From: Isochrysis galbana
Taxonomy: Eukaryota > Haptophyta > Isochrysidales > Isochrysidaceae
Direction: 5' to 3'
NCBI GenBank assembly: GCA_018136815.1
Contig: CM030933.1
Location: forward strand, 5,924,637-5,988,636
Length of the DNA stretch: 64,000 bases
The translations under genes were made by a program, and so were the position numbers. How positions within the stretch are numbered: position 1 is the first letter of the stretch; each line of letters begins with the position of its first letter. Of this stretch, positions 30,425 through 40,965 are shown one piece after another. Below the pieces are notes generated by a model. The model worked only from the letters and a program-made list of their open reading frames with translations. It did not search any database and was not told the DNA's origin.

Positions 30425-32008
30425 ATGTCTGGTGAGGAGGACGATGTGTTCGATCAGTATATGCAGCGACACTGTGCGAGTGTCAGCCACGGGACCAGAG
30501 CGCACGGGGATGGCTTGGCTGCAGGCGCAGAGGACGGGCAGAGCTCTCCGCAAAGCTCTTGCTTCAGAGCACCGATTGATGAGAAAGGTCGAGCTGCTGT
30601 GGGCTGTGGATGGAGCACTCATGTGCGTGATCGTGCTCAGCTGGTAGGGCAGCGGGAGATGGAGGCGGAGCCAGCCGCGACTAGCGGCGCCCGTCGCAGC
30701 CAAACGGCAGAACGCAAGCCCACGCGGATCGAGTGGCTTGAGATAAGGACAGGTGTGGACGAAGCACGTAAGGCAGTGGCGTATTTGGTAGGCGACTCTC
30801 TTGTGCTTGACAAAATGGCAAGACCCACAAATAGCGGCGCTTCGGGCAGTCCTTTCTCACAGCGTTTGGCGGCAATCAAGGCCAAGCGGACGCCACGATT
30901 CCAGCGGATTGCAAAGGATGAGCACATTGATCTTGAGGGTCTCCAGCGTGGAGCGTCTTCCTGGCGATTGCCCGCAGATGGAGCGAGAAGTAGTCTGTGC
31001 TACTTTCTTTGTGCCATTAGCTTAATCGTCGGCCTCTTGTCGCAGTTCATGCCTCGGGTTGCCCGCTCTTCGTACCCTCCACATCCTTCATCAGCTTTGG
31101 CAGCAGAGCGATCCAAGCCTTTGCTACCTCCAGTGTCCCCCCAATCGCTACCTTCCCAGCTTGTTCAGCCTCCTCATTCTGTACCACCCCCATCTTTGCT
31201 GCCTCGCCTGACACTCGAGCCTGCTCCGTCGAATTCGCCATCGCCGCAAGCTTCATCGACCACCTTGGAGTTGGAGTCCCGCCTAAACTACCAGTGGACC
31301 CATGGTTGGGTTGTTGTGCACGTTATTGATCATGGGGGCATTCCAGTGTCTTTTGAGGATCTGGAACGCTTCAAGGAGTTATGCGAAGACGGCGCCGCGG
31401 TATGGGCTCAAGTTGGGAAACCGAAGCTGTCGCCGTATAGACCTGGGCTCATTAAAGACGCCCTTTCAGCATCGGGAATCAATTCTGCACATCCGGCCGT
31501 CTTCCAACCCGGATCATCTATACAAACATATGCTCACAAAGGTTCGATGAAGTGGGAGATCGGCGAGCAAATGAAGCCTTATTACCATATGCCAATTCTC
31601 CTCCTCAACGCCACTTCAATCCAGGACCGTGTCAATTGTTGTGCACCATGGGACGCTGCGACGAATAATAGGAGATGTGAGACCCTGGGAGGCAATGATA
31701 CCTGCATTCCGGGCTGTGCCAAGTTGCGTCTTCGCAAAGATCTTGTCCATGAGTGCTTTCCCGAAACGCACGGGTTGTACAACGAGATCGTGCTCGACGT
31801 TTGGAGGGACGGCGGATGGGGCGATGGCGCTGAGAAGGCAAAGTACATCACTGGATTCGCTCTTGACGTAAATGCAAGCAACATCACGCGGCGATTGGCC
31901 CTCGAGGTGCAAGGAGCTGCCGGAGCGGACGGACTGCGCCTTCCATTATATTGGTTCAACTCATCTCACCCTTCAGAAGCCTTCAAGTTATGGAGAGTGC
32001 TTAAATAA
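30425..32008 (+). CDS. predicted type II membrane protein, lumenal domain of unknown family
   Basis: A single uninterrupted frame of 527 residues from the ATG at 30425. An N-terminal cytosolic part of about 190 residues is followed by one hydrophobic segment (CYFLCAISLIVGLLSQFMP, residues ~191-209). A Pro/Ser-rich stalk and a C-terminal domain of about 260 residues follow. The domain has several N-glycosylation sequons (NATS, NDTC, NASN, NSSH) and paired cysteines (VNCCAP, CETLGG, CIPGCAKL). The stretch HGLYNEIVLDVWRDGGW looks like a conserved core. Orientation suggests a Golgi or cell-surface lumenal domain. I do not recognise the family. It could be a glycan-modifying or scale-related protein, but that is only inference from topology. 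Confidence 0.65.
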   Translation: MSGEEDDVFDQYMQRHCASVSHGTRAHGDGLAAGAEDGQSSPQSSCFRAPIDEKGRAAVGCGWSTHVRDRAQLVGQREMEAEPAATSGARRSQTAERKPTRIEWLEIRTGVDEARKAVAYLVGDSLVLDKMARPTNSGASGSPFSQRLAAIKAKRTPRFQRIAKDEHIDLEGLQRGASSWRLPADGARSSLCYFLCAISLIVGLLSQFMPRVARSSYPPHPSSALAAERSKPLLPPVSPQSLPSQLVQPPHSVPPPSLLPRLTLEPAPSNSPSPQASSTTLELESRLNYQWTHGWVVVHVIDHGGIPVSFEDLERFKELCEDGAAVWAQVGKPKLSPYRPGLIKDALSASGINSAHPAVFQPGSSIQTYAHKGSMKWEIGEQMKPYYHMPILLLNATSIQDRVNCCAPWDAATNNRRCETLGGNDTCIPGCAKLRLRKDLVHECFPETHGLYNEIVLDVWRDGGWGDGAEKAKYITGFALDVNASNITRRLALEVQGAAGADGLRLPLYWFNSSHPSEAFKLWRVLK

Positions 32009-32879
32009 TCAAGACCGGAAGCAAGGCTCATTTGTTGGAGCACTTTCTTTTTATCTTGTTTTCTTTGGGCAAAAAAGATGTGTATAACCCCCCCACAAGC
32101 CACAAGACGAATCGCTTTTACACCGTTCGTGCGTTTCGCGTTATCATTTTTCCAAGGTCCCCACAAAACGAACGCGTATTACAATGATTTTCCCATCGAG
32201 CCACCGAGAACTTTTTGGCCCTCGCGCGCTCTCTTCTACTTGGATCTCCGCCCGTGATTTACCTGCCGTCGGGCGGCCGCGATGGTGGATGGTGGGTAGG
32301 GCCGGGTAAGAGTTTCGCGAAACTCATCGCGAAACTTGGGTCACTTTTTTGGCCCTGAAACTTTCGCGAAACTTGGGCCCCAAAATTGCCCATATGCGAA
32401 ACTCCGCGAAACTTACCGTTACGACGTTACGGTTACGTGCAAAACACGACAAGCTACGGGAGTCAATCAGGTGAGGAAAGGTGTGGTGAATGTGTTGCAC
32501 AACTGCGTGATGAGCCACCGAGATGGCGGGGGGGGCGCAGCATTTCCCCCCCTCTGCTGAAGAGGCCGGACCGCTGGCGAGTTGAATATGAAAACTCCCA
32601 GTTCCCCCCCGCGGTCGCCGAATTTCCCCCCCGCGGTCGCCGAATTTCCCCCCCTGCGGTTGCCGAGTTCCCCCCCTTTCGACCACGGAGGATCGATCTC
32701 CCTTGGGGGCCGTGCGTGATGTTATCGTCCACGTCCGTGTTTCAAAAAGGTAACCGCCGACAGATATCTCGACGAAGAGCACAGGAAAGGCTGCGTTGTG
32801 ACTGGGTGGATCTGACCACACTGCCCAACTGCCCAACACCCAGGTAAAACTCTCGTAAAAGAGAGAAGCGGGTGGGTCA
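32009..32879. other. intergenic region rich in short repeats
   Basis: 32310-32420 contains about six GCGAAACT motifs, including the perfect 16-bp palindrome GAGTTTCGCGAAACTC at 32310-32325. 32600-32690 contains three to four ~21-bp units of the CCCCCCGCGGTCGCCGAATT type. No gene seen. Confidence 0.6.
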
Positions 32880-33428
32880 CTACGTTGAGTCCTGCGGTCT
32901 GCCGCGCCGGCCGCCGATTCTACACCTTCTCGTCCGGACGGCGAGCGGCAGTGCCCTCTTGACCACCAACTTCAGCCAGGCCTCCGCAACCTCGTCGGGC
33001 ATGACCACGCCGAAGTGTTTTGAGGCCGTCATGAGGCGCCCCTCTGCCTTCACCTTCTCCTTCTCCGCCTCCGCCTCGGCCGCAGCAACGATCACACCTT
33101 GCCGCCGACGCAGCTCGGCAAGCACAGCTGTGTGCTGCTCCTTCCACTCAGCTCCTGGCTTACATGCGCGGATCGTGCGGGGCATGATCGCAGGGTCGAT
33201 ATGACACCTGATCTGGCTCGGCCCGCCCGTAAAATTCAGCCCGCAGAACAAGCACTGCTTGCGCCTTGTGCTGCGCGCCCGCCCAGACGCTTCGTCAACA
33301 GTCGACCACTCGAGGCGTGTGCCCTCGAGCTTCGCGATGGGCTGCCGGCCCCAGACACGGCTGCCAAGCGTGCTGAGGCCATCACCCGTCTCCTCATCGT
33401 CGGAGGAAAGCGCGCGTGGCATCAGCAT
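32880..33428 (-). pseudogene. BED-type zinc finger and hAT N-terminal fragment
   Basis: The minus frame from the ATG at 33428 has a finger CLFCGLNFTGGPSQIRCHI (CxxC, then H), followed by a Glu/Lys/Ala coiled coil. VAEAWLKLVVKRALPLAV comes next, resembling the start of the hAT transposase body just after the BED finger. It ends at a stop soon after, with no RNase H-like core. Best read as a truncated hAT transposase or a domesticated BED protein. Confidence 0.55.
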
Positions 33429-33551
33429 GGCGGATGACGGACGAGTGGCGAGTAGGGGAGGGAGGGGGAGGGGAGAGGGGAGGGAGGGGAGAGCGGCGCG
33501 GCAGGGCCCTCGCGACTCGCCACTGACTTTTCGAGCGCGCTAAGACTTATA

Positions 33552-33654
33552 ATAGTAGAACCCCTTTTATACTAGTAATACATACCATTTAATAATAGTC
33601 CCAGAACTGACAACTGATATCAGTGGTTTGGCATTTTGGCGCTGTTACTGACAG
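33552..33654. repeat. 103-bp dispersed repeat, copy 2
   Basis: One mismatch to 7152-7254. Its right edge coincides with the start of the transposase-like reading frame, which therefore lacks a native N-terminus. Confidence 0.85.
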
Positions 33655-35135
33655 GGTGGCAGCACTACGACAATGTGGGCGCCGCCGTCATCGAGACCGG
33701 CATCGGGCGGAGGAACGAGGTCTTCGACGCCAACGACCTGGACGACGAGGGGGTGCCACGTGAGCCAGAGATACTATACAATATCGGAGAGGAGTGGCGC
33801 ATCGTCTCATTCGATGAGACGAAGCTCGAGGACAAAACGCATGACGGCGACGGGCAACGCCGCGCTCGCACTGAGCGCATCTTGCGCACCGGGCCAGACG
33901 ATGATGGTGAGGTGCATGGCAACAAGCACGCCACGCACACCGCCAGCTTGGTGGGGGGTGCGAATGGTGCGGGCGAGCCGCTGCCGCCGTACGCTGTGCT
34001 GGCTGCTGGCTCCGTGGATATAAATTGGGCAAAGAATGGCCCAATCACTCACCTGGCGGGCAAGCCGTTCGGCATGCGGCTCGGATGCAACGAGAAGGGC
34101 TCGGTTGATGGCGAGCGAGCGGTTGAGTACCTGAAGACATGCGTGATGGTGAATTGGACAGCGCGCGGTGAGTGGCCAAGTGCGGGCAAGCCCGGCGTGC
34201 TCGTGTGCGATGGCGTTGGCACTCATCTGAGCAGTGCATTTCTCGAATACCTGATTACAAACCACATCAGACTCGTGCTGCGAACGCCGCACTGCTCGTC
34301 CAAGCAGCAGCCCGAAGACCTCTACACGTTCCACCAGCTCAAAAACGCGCGCGAACCTTATGGGCTTTACAAGGCGTTGCAGAAGGCGGCGTTCAATCGC
34401 CTCGCGAAGGAGTCGCGGAGCGATCTCGACCACGCAACCTTGATCGAGACGTTAAAGGTGCCCTGGGAGCATGCCCTGAGCGTGGCATCGAACAGGAAGG
34501 CGTGGCAGATCGGGGGCCTGTGCGAGAACGGCGGCATCACCGCGCGCCCATACTATCTTCTGCGACGTGCGCAGGAGGGCAAGCCGGAGCAGGCCGCGCG
34601 CACACCTCTCGCCAAAATGAAAGTCCGAGCTGTCGACGAGCATCATCTCGAGCGCATCGCCAACTACGCGGCCTTGAAGCCGCCGTGGCAGCAAACGCCC
34701 GCGACGGCAGGAGAGGCTGTGGGCGAGGAGGGTGAGGAGGAGGGAGGTGAGGGCAGGGGCCGCAGCGCTCGCTTCACCTCGAGCGATCTCGCTATGCTCC
34801 CTTGCACCGCGACGAGCCCGGCCGCGCAGCTCTACAGGTCGTACCGCCAGAAGATCAACACCCTCAAGAGCATGAAGGCGGCCGAGCTGCAGCATGAGAT
34901 CGGCGCTCTTCCCCCCTGCCATCGCTTCACCTACGCCAACAGGATTCAGGCGCAGGCTCAGCTGATGTTGCGCTACAAGATAATATACGAGGAGAATATC
35001 GAGGAGGCGGTGGACGACGCGGGCGAACCTGTGGAGTTGCAATTCGAGATCAAGAAGTCGTGGCTCAACAAGGACTTGCTGAACTACATGTTTCCCGATG
35101 ACGGCGAAGCCACCAGCGCCGCTCCAGCTGCCTGA
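33655..35135 (+). CDS. DDE-superfamily (DDE_1/pogo-like) transposase, N-terminally truncated
   Basis: About 490 residues open without a plausible ATG at the left end, where the 103-bp repeat abuts it. Catalytic-core features: D in IVSFDETKLED, D in VLVCDGVGTHLS, and a third acid in QQPEDLYTFHQLKNA. The distance from the second D to the last D is 35 residues. The QPxD-F-x-x-LK pattern is that of the Tigger/pogo/jerky-type DDE_1 endonuclease. A Glu/Gly linker and a helical C-terminus (AQLYRSYRQKINTLKSMKAAEL) follow. No helix-turn-helix DNA-binding domain remains, so it is probably inactive unless an upstream exon supplies one. No terminal inverted repeats were found. Confidence 0.8.
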
Positions 35136-36203
35136 CCGAGGTGGTGTGGGAGGGCGGTGTGAGCGATGAGTCATCTACAGTGCGTACTGCGTGGTGCAAG
35201 AGTGAAGGCGTGAGGCAAGTGCACGTAGCAGCGGGCTCGTGGTGGGCGGCAATGCAGCTAAAAGTGCAGCCCTATACGTGTGAGTGCGATGTGCAGCCGG
35301 CGGCACGTGTGCAGTGTTGCTGGACTCATGCTGTTGTGTCCCTCGCGGGCTGTGATGGGTGAGGAATGCACGATTGCGCTTTCGTGGAGTGAGAGGTTGT
35401 GTGGAGTGTTGATATGATGACAACCATAAAGTTTGTCCCACATTAATCGGCACAGCGGGCACGCACCTGATACTGAGAGCAGATGTACACCGGCGGCGAG
35501 CGCCCCGCGCTACACACATGTCGCGCCATCTCGTGAAGTGTATGAGCGCTCCCTACAGTGAGTGAGTGGGAGACGAAGGAACAGAGGCAGCTCAGCAGAG
35601 GCATGGTGGGCGGTGGGCGAGGGCGTCGAGAACTGCTCACCGGCCACGGCAGTGGTCCGGCAGTGGTCCAAGATAATGTGCCACCATGGCCTCGCGACTC
35701 CCTCTCCCTCCCGGTCCACCAGAGCCCCTACTCCTCTCGCCTCGCGCTATTGTCAGACTTTTGTACAGCCGTTTTGGGCCGGCTCCACGTGCTGCGACGG
35801 TCGTGTGAGAACGACGCGTGCGCGACGGAGCAACGCTGGCAGGGCAGTGTGCCTGCGGTTCTGTCTCACCTGTGGGAGCCCTGTGGCAGCCCGCATAGTG
35901 GCTAGGCCAGATGTGTCGGACCAGCCCGATGAAAGCGGGAGTCCTGCCGGCACTTGCCAAAAATAGAACGTCAAACTTTTGGCAACGAGGGGTAGTGTAC
36001 GCGGGAGCGGTCCAGAGCCCCCCCCACCCCCTCGCCCTCTGTCCTCTGTCCCCCGCCCCACGGGGAGAGCGGAGCGGCCCGCGCAAGCCGCGAGGCGACG
36101 AGAAGGGGAGAAGGGGGGAAGGAGGGAAGGTGCGTGTGTGTGTGTGTGTGTGGAAGGAGACACGGAGAGAGAGGGCAGGAAGGCAAACGGCAAGTCGGGC
36201 GCG
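35136..36203. other. intergenic region before the MgtC-like gene
   Basis: No recognised exon. A (GT)n microsatellite lies at about 36132-36151, and a GA-rich purine tract at 36100-36180 precedes the ATG. Overlapping open frames on both strands are compositional. Confidence 0.45.
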
Positions 36204-37333
36204 ATGCTGCACACCGCGCTGCTCCTCCTCACACTGCTCCACCCGCTCCCTCCCGCTCGAGTGCCACTCGCTGCGCCATGCCGCAGCCAGCCGCCACTCG
36301 CCATCGCCTCTGACCACACATCGAGCCGCAAGCTGTCAGAGCGGCCACGCCCGAGCAGTAAGGCGCTGCTCGATGGTGACGCTGACGAGCACGTCGACGA
36401 TGAGCATGGAGGACTCGCCATCAAACAGCACCCACAGGCTGCCGCTGTCCTTCTCATGCTTGTATTCTGGTCGTGGCCTTGGGCGCTCTCCTTCATCCTC
36501 TCGCGAGTGATCCCTGTTGTCGCGCCCATAGCTGAAACTCCCAGCATCGTGAGCGCACCAAGTGCAGCATTGCTCGCGGCCATCACGTTCATGTCTCGAC
36601 AGCTGGACATGCTCGAGACAGTGGCGTCACGGCTGCTAGTCGCCGCAGGCTGTGGTGCAATCATCGGGGTCGAAAGGAAGGATGCTGACCGCCCGGCGGG
36701 GCTACGCTCTATGACGCTCGTCTCGTCGGGTAGTGCACTGTATACGCTCGCCTGCATCTTTGGGATCGAAGGCGGCGATCCTGTCCGCGCCGCAGCTCAG
36801 GTCTGCACAGGCGTGGGCTTTATTGGCGCTGGAGTCATTGCCAAGGGATCCGTGCGCGATCCGGTGCGTGGTGTGACTACTGCCTGCGCAGTGTGGGTAT
36901 CCGCTGCCCTTGGTGTTGTCGCGGCGTCAGGGATGTGGCTCTTCGCCCTCTACAGCACAGGAATCTCTATTAGTATCCTGCGCATCTCCAGATGGTGAGT
37001 GGCTGTACCCGAACGAACAAACGCGGGTGGAGGGCATGCGGTCTCAATATAGCAACGTTCTTGATGGTCTCACCTCAGGAGCACATCGGGCCCTTGGCAC
37101 TTGCGTCAGACCTCGCAGCAGGCAGCTACGTCACTCATGTCCCTCGCAATCGAGTGCTACTGCGTCTATGCGTGACAATTGCCTAAACTCTGCACAGGTA
37201 CAACCGATTCATCCACCACAATGACCGTGCAAGGATCGCAGAACAAGCGGTAGGAACTCAGCCTAGCTCTTCTCGTCGCAGCCAAGAGCAGGAGCACGTG
37301 GACTCGGTGTCGGATGACGTCTCCTACACCTAG
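36204..37333 (+). CDS. MgtC/SapB-family membrane protein
   Basis: Two exons, 36204-36994 and 37198-37333, join in phase across a GTGAGT donor and CACAG acceptor, giving 308 residues. The N-terminus (MLHTALLLLTLLHPLPPARV) is signal-like, followed by a hydrophobic segment (VLLMLVFWSWPWALSFIL). The MgtC core contains RLLVAAGCGAIIGVERK, GLRSMTLVSSGSALYTL, VCTGVGFIGAGVIAKGS and VRGVTTACAVWVSAALG. These include the conserved ER-x-x-GLRT-like and FIGAG motifs. MgtC proteins are bacterial-type inner-membrane proteins linked to magnesium limitation and ATP-synthase regulation; the eukaryotic role is unknown. The leader suggests plastid, mitochondrial or secretory delivery. Bacterial ancestry is likely, but the gene carries a spliceosomal intron and so is established in the nucleus. 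Confidence 0.88.
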
Positions 37334-37650
37334 CTTGCTCTTGCCGTCCGGACGTCTACGACAAGCTTTCTCCCATCTCTTCGCCACCATTCGTTCCACA
37401 CACCAGCACTTTCCAGCATAGCTTGGTTCTATCTCCTACAATGGAACAAGCCCGGCAGCGCCCTCTAGAACGTGGCCATGCACTTCTAGAATCCACTTAC
37501 ACATCTTTGTGAGATGGCATACGCTAAAATGTCGATCGGTCCTCGTGCATGGTCTCTATAGGCTTCGGTACCACACGGTCATCCCCATCACACCAATGAC
37601 GATGACAATTCTACGCTTTCGCCCTTATTTTCAATATCACCCACAACGTT
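37334..37650. other. intergenic region after MgtC
   Basis: AT-richer unique sequence, no gene recognised. Confidence 0.35.
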
Positions 37651-37863
37651 TTTGCCGACAGCAAACACACACCCCTTCAACAAAAGTAAATGCGAGCAAT
37701 CTCTGGCAAACACCGACATGTACATAAGCTTCAACGGTGAACTAATCTTATGATTTTCGCCGACGGCAAACACCCCCCCCCCCTTCAACAAAAGTAAATG
37801 CGAGCAATCTCTGGCAAACAACAAACAACGACATGTACATAAGCTTCAACGGTGAACTAATTA
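37651..37863. repeat. ~105-bp tandem duplication
   Basis: Units at about 37651-37748 and 37756-37863 share GCCGAC-GCAAACAC, TTCAACAAAAGTAAATGCG, AGCAATCTCTGGCAAACA and CAACGGTGAACTAAT. The second unit has an extra ACAAACA. The CAACGGTGAACTAATCTTAT piece recurs at about 41044-41063. Confidence 0.8.
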
Positions 37864-37877
37864 AATTGAATTAAATT

Positions 37878-38567
37878 AAACCTTTTAATAGTCTCACCGC
37901 ACACGCGGCCGTGGACCCTCTACTTTCTACTCACGTAGGAAAACTTTCTACACCCCAACTCCCCCGGCCCTTTCCCCCCCGCCATAAGGCGACTCCCCCC
38001 GTGCACTACTAGGGGGATAGGGGTGAAGGGCTTAGATCTTAGATATGGTCCGGTGGCCCGCGCCTCCCCCCGGTGATCATTCCCCCCCTTCCTCTTGTGT
38101 CTCCGAGTGGGCGGCGGCCTCAGCCCCGACTTATCCTGTAAACAGGTGCGGGACTTACCTATTTTTCGGTGAGCGGAGCTCTCGCTCCGCCCACCCCCTT
38201 CTCCGCGCTCTCTCTCCCCTCTCATGCAGGCAAGCGCGATGGCGCGCCTGCGGCAGGCCTGCAGCTGCCCCTGGCGACCCCTGGAGGCTCCGGGAGGCTA
38301 GCTCTGGGGGCAGAGGAGGCTGGGGCTGGGCCCTGGCCTCCCCTGCCTCTCCCTCGCTGGCGCTCCTGAGCCTCTGGGCCCCCCAATCTGCACCTGTCTG
38401 CCTGTCGACCAGGGGGGGAGGGGGGGTTGGAGCGATGGGCTGGTCACGAGGGGCCAGGATGGGCGAATAGGGCGAGCCTGTGGGGAAGGGAGTGGGTCAG
38501 TGGGGCAGTGGCCTCCTGGCAAGCCATCAGGCGTGCCAGGATGATGGGTGGTTTCTCCCCCATGGCA
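37878..38567 (+). mobile_element. short-element copy with a damaged A end
   Basis: Starts CCTTTTAATAGTCTCACCGC and runs through the shared interior to CTCCCCCATGGCAGG. There the normal A end is replaced by an inverted AACTAAGTTTATACTTGG at 38568. About 690 bp. Confidence 0.8.
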
Positions 38568-40962
38568 GGCAACTAAGTTTATACTTGGTCGCCATGGAGC
38601 GCGCCGGCGCGCCCCTCCTCTCCTTCGGGCCCCCCGCCGCGGGCGCCCAACCAGTGCCCATGGAGCAGTCGCAGGCGAAGCGACCGCGTCCCCCGGAAGA
38701 GGCCGAGCAGGTGAGCGCGACTCCCATCGCGCCACACGGCCCGTGGCCCCGGCCACACCACCTACAGCAGCCATGCTGGCCCCCCCCATGGGGGGCAGCA
38801 GACTGCAGGCCACACCAGACACCCACCAGACCAGAAGCCAGACGACACCATTGGGCATGCCTCATGGCAGAGGCCTCTCCCACCCTGGTGACGGTCGCGC
38901 CGCCACGGCGGCGCGGCCCGAGACCGGGTGGCCCTTATGGGCACAAAACACATGCAACAGCAGATACGCACCACAACATACCACACCAACGCCCCCAGCC
39001 TGACCACAGCACACAAGGGACCCCCCTAGGGGGCGATCTGGAGCGCATGCATATAGACACCACCCCGATGCACGGGCCTACGACACACGCAATGACACCC
39101 GACACGCCACACCTCGCGCAGGACCTGCACCTTCACTGAAGAAAAAACTTCGGACCAGCACCTTCCCAGTTGGAAAAAATTTTTATTGCATGGGGAAAGA
39201 GACTAAACATCACGAGCGACGAATGGAAACAGGTAGCCAAACTGTATACGCTGCCACTGCTGAAACACGTAGACAAGCACATGCACTTCAAGCACATTAC
39301 ACACAGGAGAATAGGCACGAGAAATAGATTCGCAGAAGGCCCAACAGGAGCATGCAGATTTTGCCGTCGCTACAGAGAAGACTCGTGCCACCTAGCGTGG
39401 TGCCCCGAGACAAAAAACATATTCGACACTATAGACGCCATCACCAACTACACGCCTAGCCCCGGAAGGTCGCACGCACAACAAATCAAAGATAGACTTT
39501 TCGCGTACCCTGGCGAGAGCACCCCCGACAGCTTAAAGACGCTATATATACTAGCGTGGAAATATATACTTAGAGACTTCTATAGAGTTGAATTTGAGTC
39601 GTACAAGTATCATTACATACCAGTCATAGAAGCCACACTAGTGAGGTTTACCACCTTGGTGAGAGGTCTCGCTATACCAGGCTCTCACAGCCACATGCGC
39701 ACCCGCAAGGCTGCCCAAGGAAGGAAACCAAAACTCAAAAAACCTACTGAACACAGCGCCCCCGCGTTTACTGTGAATGATAAATAAACCTTTTAATAGT
39801 CTCACCGCACACGCGGCCGTGGACCCTCTACTTTCTACTCACGTAGGGAAACTTTCTACACCCCCACTCCCCCGGCCCTTCTCCCCCCGCCATAAGGCGA
39901 CTCCCCCCGTGCACTACTAGGGGGATAGAGGTGAAGGGCTTAGATATGGTCCGGTGGCCCGCGCCTCCCCCCGGTGATCATTCCCCTCCTTCCTCCTGTG
40001 TCTCCGAGTGGGCGGCGGTCTCAGCCCCGACTTATCCTGTAAACAGGTGCGGGACTTACCTATTTTTCGGTGAGCGGAGCTCTCGCTCCGCCCACCCCCT
40101 TCTCCGCGCTCTCTCTCCCCTCTCCTGCAGGCACGCGCGATGGCGCGCCTGCGGCAGGCCTGCAGCTGCCCCTGGCGAGCCCTAGAGGCTCCTGGAGGCC
40201 TGCTCTGGGGGCAGAGGAGGCTGGGGCTGGGCCCTGGCCTCCCCTGCCTCTCCCTCGCTGGCGCTCCTGAGCCTCTGGGCCCCCCAATCTGCACCTGTCT
40301 GCCTGTCGACCAGGGGGGGAGGGGGGGTTGGAGCGATGGGCTGGCCACGACAGGCCAGGACGCGCGAGGCAGGCGAGCCTGCCAGGGAGAGAGTGGGTCA
40401 GTAGGGCAGTGGCCTCCTGGCAAGCCATCAGGCATGCCAGGAGGATGGGTGGTTCCTCCCCCATGGCAGGGGAGGAGTGGAGAGAGGGGGGGGCTCGTGC
40501 CCCCCCATGTGTCAACCAAGTATAAACTTAGTTGCGTTTACTGTGAATGAGAAAGGTAGACTACAATTGGGCGAGAGCTTCAGCCTCGTGGCACAGGCGC
40601 TTGACCTCGCTGAGAGGCTCGCCTAAAGCAGCGAGGCATTCCTATGCAATCGGAAACAAGGACACGGGACCGACAGCAGCCATGGCACGAACAAAAATAC
40701 GACATAGATAACGACGCAGACCAAAAAGCATCTAGGATATGCATGTCACTCAGCGGCGTAGGAGGAAGGCGTGCACGCACCGCTGAGGGCAGGCGCACTC
40801 CGCCCAACCCGAGAACCCCGCAGGACCCGGGCCCCTAAGTAGAGCACAAGGGGAGTTGCCGCAAGGCGGGAAGTGAGGGAGAGGAAGGGGTATGGGCGTG
40901 GCTACGGATATGCGACCCAGTGCCACGCGCGAGGCGAGAATTTTAAAAGGTTTTGTTTTTTC
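38568..40962 (+). mobile_element. LINE copy with internal deletion and nested insertion
   Basis: 38594-39139 reads as a Pro/His-rich frame of unknown role, starting at an ATG just after AACTAAGTTTATACTTGG; it could be an ORF1 remnant. From about 39146 the frame switches to the C-terminal part of a LINE pol protein: a zinc knuckle (CRFCRRYREDSCHLAWC) and LYILAWKYILRDFYRVEFES, ending APAFTVND. The frame is broken at 39781 by the 753-bp element and resumes after 40550 to end LVAQALDLAERLA-stop at 40624-40626. The 3' UTR continues to about 40962, ending GCGAGAATTTTAAAAGG plus T-rich sequence. Confidence 0.75.
39781..40533 (+). mobile_element. full-length 753-bp non-autonomous element with a 17-bp target duplication
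   Basis: The 17 bp GCGTTTACTGTGAATGA at 39764-39780 recur exactly at 40534-40550. Removing the insert and one duplicate restores the continuity of the LINE reading frame at this point, as deduced from the intact homologous end at 6530-6625. The left end is TAAATAAACCTTTTAATAG and the right end is CAACCAAGTATAAACTTAGT. The interior is GC-rich with the same blocks as 5592-6345. No protein-coding capacity is evident. Confidence 0.9.
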
Positions 40963-40965
40963 TCC

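Noticed and set aside
33807..35174. Minus-strand frames of 208 and 240 codons opposite the DDE transposase
   Set aside because: Antisense to a frame with clear catalytic motifs; no domains of their own.
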